Assembly: GCF_000732725.1 (NCBI RefSeq)
Contig: NZ_JPNB01000001.1
Coordinates: 434,001-498,000 of the forward strand
Direction of reading: 5' to 3'
DNA: 64,000 bases
Origin: Kineothrix alysoides
GTDB lineage: Bacteria > Bacillota > Clostridia > Lachnospirales > Lachnospiraceae
Positions within the stretch are counted from its first letter, which is position 1; every line of letters starts with the position of its first letter. Made by a program: the position numbers and the translations under genes. Under the pieces are notes generated by a model that was given only the letters and a program-made list of their open reading frames with translations, made no database searches and was not told the DNA's origin. Positions 54,969-63,154 of the stretch are shown piece after piece.

Positions 54969-55157
54969 TTATTGGCTCTGCGTCTTAGCGTCCGGCTCTT
55001 TGATAACTGATATATTTAATTCTTTTACTGAAATAATAGTTTCCTGTTTACATTTGGGACAATATAAAGGGAAATTTTCAAGGATTGTGTTTTCCCGTAT
55101 TCTAAGCCTTGTTTTTTTAGAACAGACAGGACATAATATCCAATTTTCTTTAAGCAT
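54969..55157 (-). CDS. Cysteine-rich KTR-domain protein
   Basis: 62 aa. Two CPxC knuckles, ILCPVCSKKTRLRIRENT and YCPKCKQETIISV, form a zinc ribbon with the K-T-R signature after the first. Homologues are common on conjugative transposons but also in chromosomes; the function is unknown. AAGGAGGTG precedes the start. It faces the ArsA genes and lies upstream on the opposite strand. Confidence 0.85.
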   Translation of the reverse strand: MLKENWILCPVCSKKTRLRIRENTILENFPLYCPKCKQETIISVKELNISVIKEPDAKTQSQ

Positions 55158-55190
55158 TATTAACTATTCACCTCCTTCTTTTTCTTATAC

Positions 55191-56438
55191 TTAATGGTCA
55201 ATCCCATAAAAAATGCGGCGGGTAAAGATACTGATCGCTATCATTAGTAATGCTGCCGAATAAAAAGGAAGATATGTGCCGCCTCCTATATGTTCAAAAA
55301 CAAACCCATAAATGAATTGCCCCAAGGGACTTGTGCACATAACAATACACATAAAGCAGGAAACAACTTTTCCAATCAGATTGGATGGCGTTAACAGCTG
55401 CAAGTATGTCATCATCTGAATTTGAAATAATGTATGCAATGCCAGTAACAGACCTGAGCCAGCAAGCAAGATAAAGTAGATTGCCATAGATGTGTTCAGT
55501 GTCTGCAGAGCAAGTCCTTCAAAAAGGATACACAAAGAGCAGCCGATTAAGAGGGCCGGGCTTGCTTTTGCTTTTAGCTTTTTGGACAAGACGCCTGTGA
55601 GCAAGCCGCCCAGAACAGCACCGGATGCGATTACGCCCTGTGCGTAACCGTACAATCGGTTGGCGGTATCCGGAGCAAAGTTCAAATGTTGTGTAATTAA
55701 AACGGGAAGAGCTATCATTATCAATGAAGTCAGCAATAAATTGGAAGAACCGAATATAATAGATATTTTCCAGAGGAAAGGCTGCTCTCTGAACATAAAT
55801 CTAAAGCTTTCCTTTAAATCACTAAGGCCGATATAAAATATATTTCCGGTTACTTTCTTTTTTTCAAACGGAATGCAAATAAAAATTTCCATTACCGCAG
55901 CCACGAAAAAGCAACCGATACTTGCATATAAAATAGGATTCAATCCGAAAACAGAAAATAGCAGACCTCCGATTACCGGTCCCGCCATGCTGGCCATGGA
56001 ATTAATCATATCAACAATCGAATTGGCTTTCATGATATGTTCTGATTCTACTAAAGCAGGCACGCTTGCTTTAACGGCCGGCTGATATGCACCTTGTATT
56101 CCATATAGAATAATCATTGTGATTGCCATAAGCGGAACGATATCCATCGTACCGGACAATAAATAAAACAGAAAAATGAGGATTGCCGTACTAAAGTCCA
56201 AAGCTACCATAATGTTTCTTTTGTTGATACGATCAGCAATAATGCCGCCTACCGGAAATAATAAAATCATTGGGACGAAAGAGGCAGCCATAACGGTTCC
56301 AAACAGAGCAGAGGATCCTGTTTCATTCAGCAGGTAAAGCGGAAGGGCATACCTTAAGATCTGATTGCCGAATATGGAAATAATTTGACCTATCACAACG
56401 AGAATAAAGTCTTTTGATAATATTGTTTTTCTATGCAT
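55191..56438 (-). CDS. MFS transporter (drug-efflux type)
   Basis: 415 aa, twelve predicted helices. The first loop GTVMAASFVPMILLFPVGGI followed by IADRINKRN is the MFS motif A region as in the MdrB/enterobactin exporter-like group. Its start overlaps the stop of the MarR gene upstream on the same strand by 8 bp, a classic regulator-pump operon. Likely exports a toxic compound sensed by that MarR. Confidence 0.92.
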   Translation of the reverse strand: MHRKTILSKDFILVVIGQIISIFGNQILRYALPLYLLNETGSSALFGTVMAASFVPMILLFPVGGIIADRINKRNIMVALDFSTAILIFLFYLLSGTMDIVPLMAITMIILYGIQGAYQPAVKASVPALVESEHIMKANSIVDMINSMASMAGPVIGGLLFSVFGLNPILYASIGCFFVAAVMEIFICIPFEKKKVTGNIFYIGLSDLKESFRFMFREQPFLWKISIIFGSSNLLLTSLIMIALPVLITQHLNFAPDTANRLYGYAQGVIASGAVLGGLLTGVLSKKLKAKASPALLIGCSLCILFEGLALQTLNTSMAIYFILLAGSGLLLALHTLFQIQMMTYLQLLTPSNLIGKVVSCFMCIVMCTSPLGQFIYGFVFEHIGGGTYLPFYSAALLMIAISIFTRRIFYGIDH

Positions 56439-56997
56439 ATGGTTGGTTCTCCTTTTCGTGGTTCTCTGTTTTCTTCTTTAGGAAATGCTGATGGTACTTC
56501 AGCATTTCATTCGCATTGTCCGGATTGTAATCCATGTGTTCTCCAAAGCCGTCCGGCATTATGCCGTCAAAGCGATACAACTTTTCAAGAAGTGTACACA
56601 ATATTTCTAACTCTTCCGGAGTAAAGTTATAGAATATATGCGCTAAAAATTCATCGGTACGTTCGGAACACTTTCTGAAAGCTTGCTCTCCCTCCGGCGT
56701 AATTGTGATATCGACTGCGCGTTTATCCTGTTCGCTCGGTGCGATGGAGAGGTATTTCTTATTTTTCATAGCATCGACAATCTGTTTTGCGCTTTGCTTG
56801 GTTGTGCCCAGTTGCCGTGCGATATGATTGATTGTTGCTTTTCCGCCCGGTGCATGGATAATGGCCGGTATTGCCAGCATTTGACGAATAGTGATATTTT
56901 GCAAATGCTTGTCTCCCTGCATTTGTAATTTGTTCGTCACTGAGAATAATGTTACCAGAGTTCTTTGGGCGAAAAACAATTTTTTTGCGATATCCAT
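56431..56997 (-). CDS. MarR-family regulator of the adjacent MFS pump
   Basis: 188 aa. The winged HTH includes INHIARQLGTTKQSAKQIVD, then KNKKYLSIAPSEQDKRAVDI. Long N- and C-terminal helices serve for dimerisation; the C-terminus after 150 is extended and charged. ATG 56997 has GGAGG 8 nt upstream. A near-perfect palindrome sits immediately upstream at 57013-57040, the likely autoregulatory operator. Confidence 0.92.
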   Translation of the reverse strand: MDIAKKLFFAQRTLVTLFSVTNKLQMQGDKHLQNITIRQMLAIPAIIHAPGGKATINHIARQLGTTKQSAKQIVDAMKNKKYLSIAPSEQDKRAVDITITPEGEQAFRKCSERTDEFLAHIFYNFTPEELEILCTLLEKLYRFDGIMPDGFGEHMDYNPDNANEMLKYHQHFLKKKTENHEKENQPYA

Positions 56998-57012
56998 ATG
57001 ATATGCCTCCTT

Positions 57013-57040
57013 CCATTTGGACATTATACTGTCTAAATGG
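57013..57040 (-). promoter_or_regulatory. MarR operator palindrome
   Basis: CCATTTGGACA and TGTCTAAATGG are inverted around TTATAC, with one mismatched pair in 22. It lies just before the ribosome binding site of the MarR-MFS operon. Another TGTC-type half-site sits at about 57064-57081 (TTGTCAATATACTGTCC), so two dimers may bind. Confidence 0.82.
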
Positions 57041-57312
57041 AATCATAGTGTATTACGGTAATATTGTCAATATACTGTCCAGGATATTTTTAATTTTTTT
57101 ATGCGAAAACCTTTAAACAGAAACGTTACGTATGCCTGGCTGGTAAATTGCTGCCGCAAGGTAAGCTGTTTGTGCTATTACAGCAGACATACCTGAAGTG
57201 ACTATAAGTGATGATTGTCTTGAAGATATAAAAAGATGACTTATATTTTTGTCGTAAAACATGATATAATCAGTTAGACATAAATTACGCATAAAATAAA
57301 CAGGAGGGCCTT

Positions 57313-58122
57313 ATGTTAATTGATATCCATGCTCATGCGGCAGGCGATTACAGCACTGCAGATTCCATAAAAAATATGGCCGAAAAGTACGATATAGAGA
57401 AAATTGTTTTATGTACGAGTCCGAAGAATATTCAAAATCTTCAGAAGCCGCCGAGTATGCCACTTAAACAGAAGCCCGACAGCATATATATGATGAATCG
57501 GATGAACAGACTGGCGTATAACCACTTTTTCAAGGATAATGGTGATGGAAATCAATTTGTCCGTGAATTGAAGAATCAGCTTCCTGAACTGATCATCCAA
57601 TTTCTCTGGGTAGACCCGCTTGATACCGGGTATATGGATAATCTTGAAAATCATATCCATACATATGAGCCAAAGGGAATTAAACTTCATCAGGCATGGA
57701 ACTCTTTTAAAATTGACGGTACTGAATTTAAAAAGCTTGCAGATATTGCTACATCATATAATCTGCCGATATTCATTCATTTGTATTCCAAGAGAGAAGT
57801 CTTGAAACTATTGCGTTTTATAAAGGAAAACCAGAATGCCGTATTTATTATCGGACATTTGACCGGCGGCAATCTTTTCCGTGAAAGCGGTATAAATTTG
57901 AAAAATATTTATTTTGATACTTCAAGTTCTAATAGAATTCAGGGAAGTGATATTAAGGAGGCAATCGACGCTTTTGGGTATGAACATATCGTTTTCGGAA
58001 CGGATACGCCTTATACAAGCTTTGACGAGCAGATATCCAGAATCGAACAGTTGAATCTGTCTGATAATGTAAAGGAGCATATTTATAGTCTAAATGCAAG
58101 AAATATTTTGGCTTTAGACTAA
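57313..58122 (+). CDS. Amidohydrolase-family metal-dependent hydrolase
   Basis: 269 aa TIM-barrel enzyme. Metal ligands appear as DIHAHAAGD at the N-terminus, IKLHQAW (about 120), PIFIHLYSK (about 153), IIGHLTGG (about 180) and FGTDTPYTSF (about 232). This is the amidohydrolase_2/TatD-like order. Substrate unknown. CAGGAGGG lies 7 nt upstream. The 288-bp gap before it holds the MarR operator and otherwise nothing recognised. Confidence 0.87.
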   Translation: MLIDIHAHAAGDYSTADSIKNMAEKYDIEKIVLCTSPKNIQNLQKPPSMPLKQKPDSIYMMNRMNRLAYNHFFKDNGDGNQFVRELKNQLPELIIQFLWVDPLDTGYMDNLENHIHTYEPKGIKLHQAWNSFKIDGTEFKKLADIATSYNLPIFIHLYSKREVLKLLRFIKENQNAVFIIGHLTGGNLFRESGINLKNIYFDTSSSNRIQGSDIKEAIDAFGYEHIVFGTDTPYTSFDEQISRIEQLNLSDNVKEHIYSLNARNILALD

Positions 58123-58292
58123 TAGAAAGCCGACGCAGCCTGCCGGTAAAAGGGAATCTGCTTTATGCGGCAGTATTATTGGCTAATTAAGGTTTGGGGA
58201 CAATGAAAATAATTAATATCGGCTTAAGCCGGTTATAATATTAGGGAGATAATTTGCTATTTTCGGAAGAAGTGAATTTAGAAGAAAAGAGA

Positions 58293-58487
58293 ATGACAGC
58301 ATTTCCCTGTATTATATGAAAAGAGCCTTTTGTCAAAGAATACCACATTATACCACAGGAAGAAGGCGGAACAGACACACATGAACATGCAGCTCCACTA
58401 TGCTCAAGATGTCATGATCTTTTTGGCGATAACGCATCCAAGGGAAAAAATCTGATTCCTGTTGTTAAAAAATTTAAGGAGGAATGA
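58293..58487 (+). pseudogene. HNH-endonuclease-like gene with in-frame TGA
   Basis: Starts MTAFPCII, meets TGA at 58317-58319, and continues KEPFVKEYHIIPQEEGGTDT, HEHAAPLCSRCHDLFGDN to a proper stop. The second half has the HNH core (EYHIIPQ, H-E-H, CSRCH). The stop falls exactly where the second Cys of the first CxxC zinc knuckle is expected. It overlaps the ribosome binding site of the next gene. Most likely a nonsense mutation. Confidence 0.65.
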
Positions 58488-58489
58488 AA

Positions 58490-58954
58490 ATGTCCTATGT
58501 TGTTGATTTTAAAAATGTTTCTACGGTGGGTCTTGAGTCTTCAGCGGTAGGAGAGGCGCTTGCCGGTCTGCGTGCTAATGAAGCACGATACTATATGAAC
58601 AAATATAAACACGAATTTACGGTTGTACCGGTAAGCGAGAGTCAGGAGACGCTTGATTATGTGAGTCGGATTTTAAAAAGAGAACGTGATATTGAATTTT
58701 CGGCAAAGCCTTTAGAAACATCATCTTTTCAAGTGGAAAACATAAAAATGGCCTTTGTTTTTTATGAGGATGGTCTGGCGGTCAATGTCATGTATACGGT
58801 GGATGACCCTAAGAAACGTGCCGTTGGTTTCAAACTTTCTGAAGGAATGGAGGTTCCGAAGGAGTTAGAAGGGAAGTTTAAGTTTGCCAGACAGAAATCG
58901 AAATTGGCCGGAACAATCCGCGGCTCATTTTTTGTAATTAAAGGGGAATATTAA
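58490..58954 (+). CDS. Conserved-looking protein of unknown function
   Basis: 154 aa, soluble, alpha/beta, no signal or membrane helix. It begins SYVVDFKNVSTVGLESSAVG and has a stretch KMAFVFYEDGLAVNVMYTVD that looks like a beta-sheet core, then a basic C-terminus. I recognise no named family. AAGGAGG is 7 nt before ATG 58490. It is immediately downstream of the HNH remnant. Confidence 0.75.
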   Translation: MSYVVDFKNVSTVGLESSAVGEALAGLRANEARYYMNKYKHEFTVVPVSESQETLDYVSRILKRERDIEFSAKPLETSSFQVENIKMAFVFYEDGLAVNVMYTVDDPKKRAVGFKLSEGMEVPKELEGKFKFARQKSKLAGTIRGSFFVIKGEY

Positions 58955-58996
58955 AGTAAGTTAGCGATGTTATAAATGATACATTGCAGGAGCATA

Positions 58997-59118
58997 AGTG
59001 TGAAAAGAAATTCTAAGCTGATAAAATACATCATTTAAGAATTTCTGAAGTTTCAAGTGTGAAAAGAAATTCTAAGCTGATAAAATACATCACCCAAGAA
59101 ATTCTAAAGTTTCACACA
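58997..59118. repeat. Tandem duplication of a 59-bp imperfect palindrome
   Basis: GTGTGAAAAGAAATTCTAAG starts at 58998 and again at 59057; 37 bp are identical and the rest nearly so. Within each unit AGAAATTCT is repeated at both ends and GTGTGAAA/TTTCACAC are inverted. There is no coding frame. Could be a tandem regulator site or a small mobile repeat. Confidence 0.75.
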
Positions 59119-59225
59119 GAAGAAGCCTCTCTGAGTCTTCTTCATGGATTGTTTATGCCGCAGTACGGTATGTTTACAAGGTTGAAAGAGCTTCATACTT
59201 TCGACCGGAGATTTTGTGCTTAGGC

Positions 59226-59245
59226 TGTGCAAGCACACTTGCACA
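59226..59245 (+). promoter_or_regulatory. Perfect hairpin upstream of the AlkD-like gene
   Basis: TGTGCAAG-CACA-CTTGCACA, an 8-bp perfect stem, 35 bp ahead of the start codon. No T-run. Either an operator or a 5'-UTR hairpin. Confidence 0.55.
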
Positions 59246-59280
59246 AAGTCTTCAGGCTTTGAAAGGAGTTGACAATAAAA

Positions 59281-59949
59281 ATGACAAAAAACGAGATACT
59301 CGAAATCCTTCATAATTCAGGCAATGAAAAACGAAAACAGATGTATATAAAAAACGGTGCAGGTGAAAATACTTACGGCGTTTTACTGGGGGAATTACGG
59401 AAGCTGGCAAAACAATCAGGGAAAAATCATGAATTGGCATCAGAGCTTTGGCAAAGTGGAAACACGGATGCACGATGGCTTGCATGTATGCTGTTCGACG
59501 TGAAGAAACTGTCAACAGATGAAGCAAGGAGTATGGCTGCGGAATTAACGTATTCTGATATGATTGATAAATTCATTAGTGAAGTTGTCAGCAGCCATAA
59601 GGATGCAGATATTCTTGCTGAAGAATGGATGGACTCCGGCAAGGATAACTTAGGCAGGGCAGGGTGGAATCTGATCGTCCATAAAATATCTGCCGGTAAA
59701 TTAACTGACCATGAGTTAGAGAAACTGCTTGCAACGATTGAAATTGAATTGCAAACTGCGTCCCCCGGGAAACAATGGGCAATGAATCACGCTATGTGTG
59801 AAATTGGGATACGTTATCCGCAATTTACAGAAAGATGCATCACACTAGGCGAAACGTTAGGAGTATATCGTGATTTGAAAGTTCCCAAAGGCTGTACTTC
59901 TGCTTATGCCCCGGACTGGATTGCAGCGGGTATAAGAAAGAAAAAGTAA
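59281..59949 (+). CDS. DNA alkylation repair protein (AlkD-like HEAT repeats)
   Basis: 222 aa of HEAT-like helices. Motifs include YGVLLGELRKLAKQSG, LWQSGNTDARWLACMLF, EWMDSGKDNLGRAGWNLIVH and NHAMCEIGIRYPQ. AlkD relatives excise bulky or cationic alkylated bases without base flipping; the Trp and Asp needed are plausibly in DARWLA and SGKDNLGRAGWN. ATG 59281 with GAAAGGAG 13 nt upstream. Confidence 0.9.
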   Translation: MTKNEILEILHNSGNEKRKQMYIKNGAGENTYGVLLGELRKLAKQSGKNHELASELWQSGNTDARWLACMLFDVKKLSTDEARSMAAELTYSDMIDKFISEVVSSHKDADILAEEWMDSGKDNLGRAGWNLIVHKISAGKLTDHELEKLLATIEIELQTASPGKQWAMNHAMCEIGIRYPQFTERCITLGETLGVYRDLKVPKGCTSAYAPDWIAAGIRKKK

Positions 59950-60022
59950 AAACGCATTAACACGTTAATATATAAAACATCTTGCTTCCAAACATACGGT
60001 TTGTTATAATGTACATTATTTT

Positions 60023-60058
60023 AAAAGCATTCTTGTAGGTTAGGAATGCTTTTTATTA
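60023..60058 (+). terminator. Rho-independent terminator
   Basis: AAAAGCATTC pairs with GAATGCTTTT around an 11-nt loop, and the pairing T-run continues into TTATT. It lies between the AlkD-like gene and the next diguanylate cyclase. Confidence 0.8.
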
Positions 60059-60130
60059 TGCGATAGAAAAAAGCACACTTTTGTTCTATCTTGGGCGGGA
60101 AGTTATTTTAACATTAAAAAGGACAAATTT

Positions 60131-61624
60131 ATGGAATGGATAAAGGAAGGATTAAGGCTTTTAATAAGTCGTTCTAACGAAGAACAAAAAGAATTCGAAA
60201 AGTACAACAGCATGCTTGTTCTAAACAGAATCCGCCTGATTTCTCTGGCTAATATTTTCCTGTCAATTTTTTGGGCGTATATGGACGTGACAATTATAAA
60301 TAATGGTGCCGATAGGAGATATAGTGCAACCCTTATTGCTATGCATATTATTAGTGTGGTTGTTTCGGCTGTGTTCCTGATTTTCTACAAGTGGGTGTTT
60401 GTCAAGAGAAAGAGTACGAGTTACCGCATCATATACATTACTTCAAGGATATATGTATTTTTGTATATTCTTTTTGGGGCGGTTTCTTCCATCAACAGCC
60501 AAAGATATACCGGCAATATTTATTCTTATATGATACTGGCATTAATTGCGGCAATTGCCTTCACCCTAAAACCGTCTTTTATGCTTTTTGCATTCGCCAT
60601 AAATCATATCATTTTTCTTATAGGTATCGGGATTCTTGGAAATGAAACGAGTCTGCTGCTTACAAAAGTGGTCAATTCCACAGTTTTGTCAGGAGCTGCA
60701 TTTTTGCTTGGATTTATCTTTTACCGTCATAGGATGATGGAGTTTTTTTATAAAAAGAAGTTAATGGAAAACGAGGAGAACTTTAAAAAGCTTTTTTATG
60801 TAAACCCTTATCCGGTATTTATTACAAGGCTGAGGGATGGAAAAATTATAGAAGCAAATAAAAGAGCATGCAGCCTGATGGGAATTAAAGCAGAGAGTCA
60901 GGACAGTTTTAACGGAATTGACTGTTATATTACGGGTGATAGCAGACGGGAGCTTCAGGAAGAGTTGAAGAAAAATAGCAGTACTTTTAACCGGATTGTA
61001 GAGTATAACTTTAACGGCAAGAGGAAGTGGGTTACCGCGAATTATGAAATAATTGATTATCATGGCGAAAAGTCCATTTTAACAGGGATTATGGATATAA
61101 CAGAAATCCGAAAAGCGGAGGAAGAATTGTCCCATTATGCTTCGACTGACTCTTTGACAGGAATTATGAACAGAAGAATAGGGTTTAAGAAACTGGAAGA
61201 GTTGTTAGAGGAAGCAAAAGAAGAATTTTTGGAATTTGTACTCTGTTTTTTGGATATCAATAATTTAAAGCTTGTAAATGATACCTATGGCCACAGCGAG
61301 GGTGACCGTTATATTCAAACCTTATGCGGGATGATTAAAAATAAACTGAAAGAAGAAGACATATTTTTCCGCATGGGTGGTGATGAGTTTATAATAGTAT
61401 TTAAAAAGAAAAATAAAATTCAGGCTGAAAAAATCTGGGACGATATTATAAAACAGTTTAATGAAAGAAATCTTCAAGAAGAATTTTCTTATAATATTGC
61501 GGCAAGCCATGGATTATTTTATTTTTGTACGGGTATGGATATGGATGTAGAGCAGATAATTCAAGAGGCGGATAAACAGATGTATGCGGAAAAGCAATGG
61601 TTCAAGAAGATGGAAATTTCTTAA
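60131..61624 (+). CDS. Membrane PAS-GGDEF diguanylate cyclase
   Basis: 497 aa. Six membrane helices (about residues 30-210) form a 6TM sensor. A PAS domain (about 220-330, NPYPVFITRLRDGKIIEANK, closing with TGIMDITEIRKAEEE) leads to a GGDEF domain with DINNLKLVNDTYGHSEGD and MGGDEF (416-420). No RxxD inhibitory site. It synthesises cyclic di-GMP from membrane or small-ligand input. AAAGGAC lies upstream. Confidence 0.93.
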   Translation: MEWIKEGLRLLISRSNEEQKEFEKYNSMLVLNRIRLISLANIFLSIFWAYMDVTIINNGADRRYSATLIAMHIISVVVSAVFLIFYKWVFVKRKSTSYRIIYITSRIYVFLYILFGAVSSINSQRYTGNIYSYMILALIAAIAFTLKPSFMLFAFAINHIIFLIGIGILGNETSLLLTKVVNSTVLSGAAFLLGFIFYRHRMMEFFYKKKLMENEENFKKLFYVNPYPVFITRLRDGKIIEANKRACSLMGIKAESQDSFNGIDCYITGDSRRELQEELKKNSSTFNRIVEYNFNGKRKWVTANYEIIDYHGEKSILTGIMDITEIRKAEEELSHYASTDSLTGIMNRRIGFKKLEELLEEAKEEFLEFVLCFLDINNLKLVNDTYGHSEGDRYIQTLCGMIKNKLKEEDIFFRMGGDEFIIVFKKKNKIQAEKIWDDIIKQFNERNLQEEFSYNIAASHGLFYFCTGMDMDVEQIIQEADKQMYAEKQWFKKMEIS

Positions 61625-61895
61625 GTATTTTTTACCTTCCTTTTACCTCCTTTACACTTATGCTCCTTAACAATGTGATATTATGATATCAGTAGTGCAA
61701 AGGCGTTTTTCATTCGATTTGTAATATGGACATCTAAGAGGTAACAATGCTTAAGCCCGCAGCTTGAGCTTGAAAGCCGGGCGGTAACCCGTAAGGAAAT
61801 TTTATGGCAGCTTATACACGTATGTTTTCGGGCTTGATATTGTCGGAGCAAAAGTTTTAACAATTTATGGTAAGCGGTAGAAGGAGAAGTGACTT
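61625..61895. other. Gap with possible coding scrap
   Basis: A frame at about 61750-61830 reads LSPQLELESRAVTRKEILWQ and then breaks at a stop; it may be a remnant, with no firm family. No riboswitch that I could recognise. Confidence 0.3.
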
Positions 61896-63146
61896 ATGAA
61901 GTTAAGCAGAGAAGAAAGAGCATGGATAATGGTCGATTGCGGCAATTCAGCATATTCCATGGCGGTTACAACTGCACTGCTGCCAATTATATTTGGCATG
62001 TTTGAAAATGTTAAAAGCAGTATGGATCTCGGATACTTTAATTCATTTGCGAGTATTCTGGTAGCCATTCTGAGCCCCATTTTAGGTACGATTGCCGATT
62101 ACAAGGATAGGAAGAAACGTTTCTTTATATTCTTTACGTTTCTTGGTGTGTTTGCGACAGCCGGACTAGCATTTGTTTCTCCTTCAGGGGGACAATGGCG
62201 GATATTGATTCTCTTTTTTATTTTGTCAGCCATCGGGTTTGCAGGTTCCAATATCTTTTATGATGCATTTTTAGTGGATGTTGCGAGTAATGAAAGAATG
62301 GATAAGGTTTCGTCCCTTGGCTTTGCATTCGGATATATTTCCAGTATCGTTCCGTTTGGCATCAGTCTGGCATTGATATTCTTTATGGGAATGGATAAAG
62401 CGATCGGATATCAGCTCGGGTTTATTATTACGGCGCTTTGGTGGGGGCTTCTGACCATACCTATGCTAAGAGATGTGAAACAGAGACATTACATAGAACC
62501 GGAGCCTAAGCCGGTAGTTAACAGTTTTATGCGTTTGGCGGATACGTTTAAAAATATCAGGCAGCATAAAGTCGTAGTCATCTTCCTTCTTGCATATTTT
62601 TTCTATATCGATGGCGTGGATACAATTATTAAGATGGTGGTACCCTATGCTACTTCCATTTTAGGGGAGGGCGCGCTTGACACTTTCACTTTGCTCGGGA
62701 TTCTGCTGATCATACAGGTGATTGCATTTCCCTGTGCGATTCTCTATGGTAATCTGGCAAAAAGGTTTTCAGCCAGGACGATGATTAGTGTCGGTATCAT
62801 TACCTATATCATTTCTTGTGTTGCGGCATATTTTATATCTTCCTTATGGCATATTTTTATTCTGGGTGCCATGATCGGCTCTGCTCAGGGAGGGATTCAG
62901 GCACTCAGCAGGTCTTATTATGCAAAGATTATTCCTAAGAAAAAGTCGAATGAGTTCTTCGGATTTTATAATATATTCGGTAAATTTTCAGCTATTATAG
63001 GTCCTATGATAATGTCCCTGACAACAACGATTACCGGTAATGCAAGAGTGAGCATATTTGGGATTATTCCGCTGTTTATTATAGGATTTCTTATTTTTAT
63101 TATGCTGCCAAAGGAACAGAAGTACAACTGCGAAATTATGGAGTGA
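61896..63146 (+). CDS. UMF1/Atg22-family MFS transporter
   Basis: 416 aa, about twelve helices. The N-terminus EERAWIMVDCGNSAYSMAVT and the SIMxxxLSPILGTIADYKDRKKRFF-like region are typical of the UMF1 family, related to yeast Atg22 amino-acid effluxers. Substrate unknown. GAAGGAGAAG is upstream. It is followed after 8 bp by the phosphodiesterase gene, so the two are probably one operon. Confidence 0.9.
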   Translation: MKLSREERAWIMVDCGNSAYSMAVTTALLPIIFGMFENVKSSMDLGYFNSFASILVAILSPILGTIADYKDRKKRFFIFFTFLGVFATAGLAFVSPSGGQWRILILFFILSAIGFAGSNIFYDAFLVDVASNERMDKVSSLGFAFGYISSIVPFGISLALIFFMGMDKAIGYQLGFIITALWWGLLTIPMLRDVKQRHYIEPEPKPVVNSFMRLADTFKNIRQHKVVVIFLLAYFFYIDGVDTIIKMVVPYATSILGEGALDTFTLLGILLIIQVIAFPCAILYGNLAKRFSARTMISVGIITYIISCVAAYFISSLWHIFILGAMIGSAQGGIQALSRSYYAKIIPKKKSNEFFGFYNIFGKFSAIIGPMIMSLTTTITGNARVSIFGIIPLFIIGFLIFIMLPKEQKYNCEIME

Positions 63147-63154
63147 AAAAGAAG

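Noticed and set aside
58317-58319. In-frame TGA as a selenocysteine codon
   Set aside because: Kept only as a check; no SECIS-like element was evident and simple nonsense is more likely.
61740-61800. GC-rich hairpin-like stretch as a riboswitch
   Set aside because: It does not match any riboswitch core that I know and reads partly as a coding scrap.
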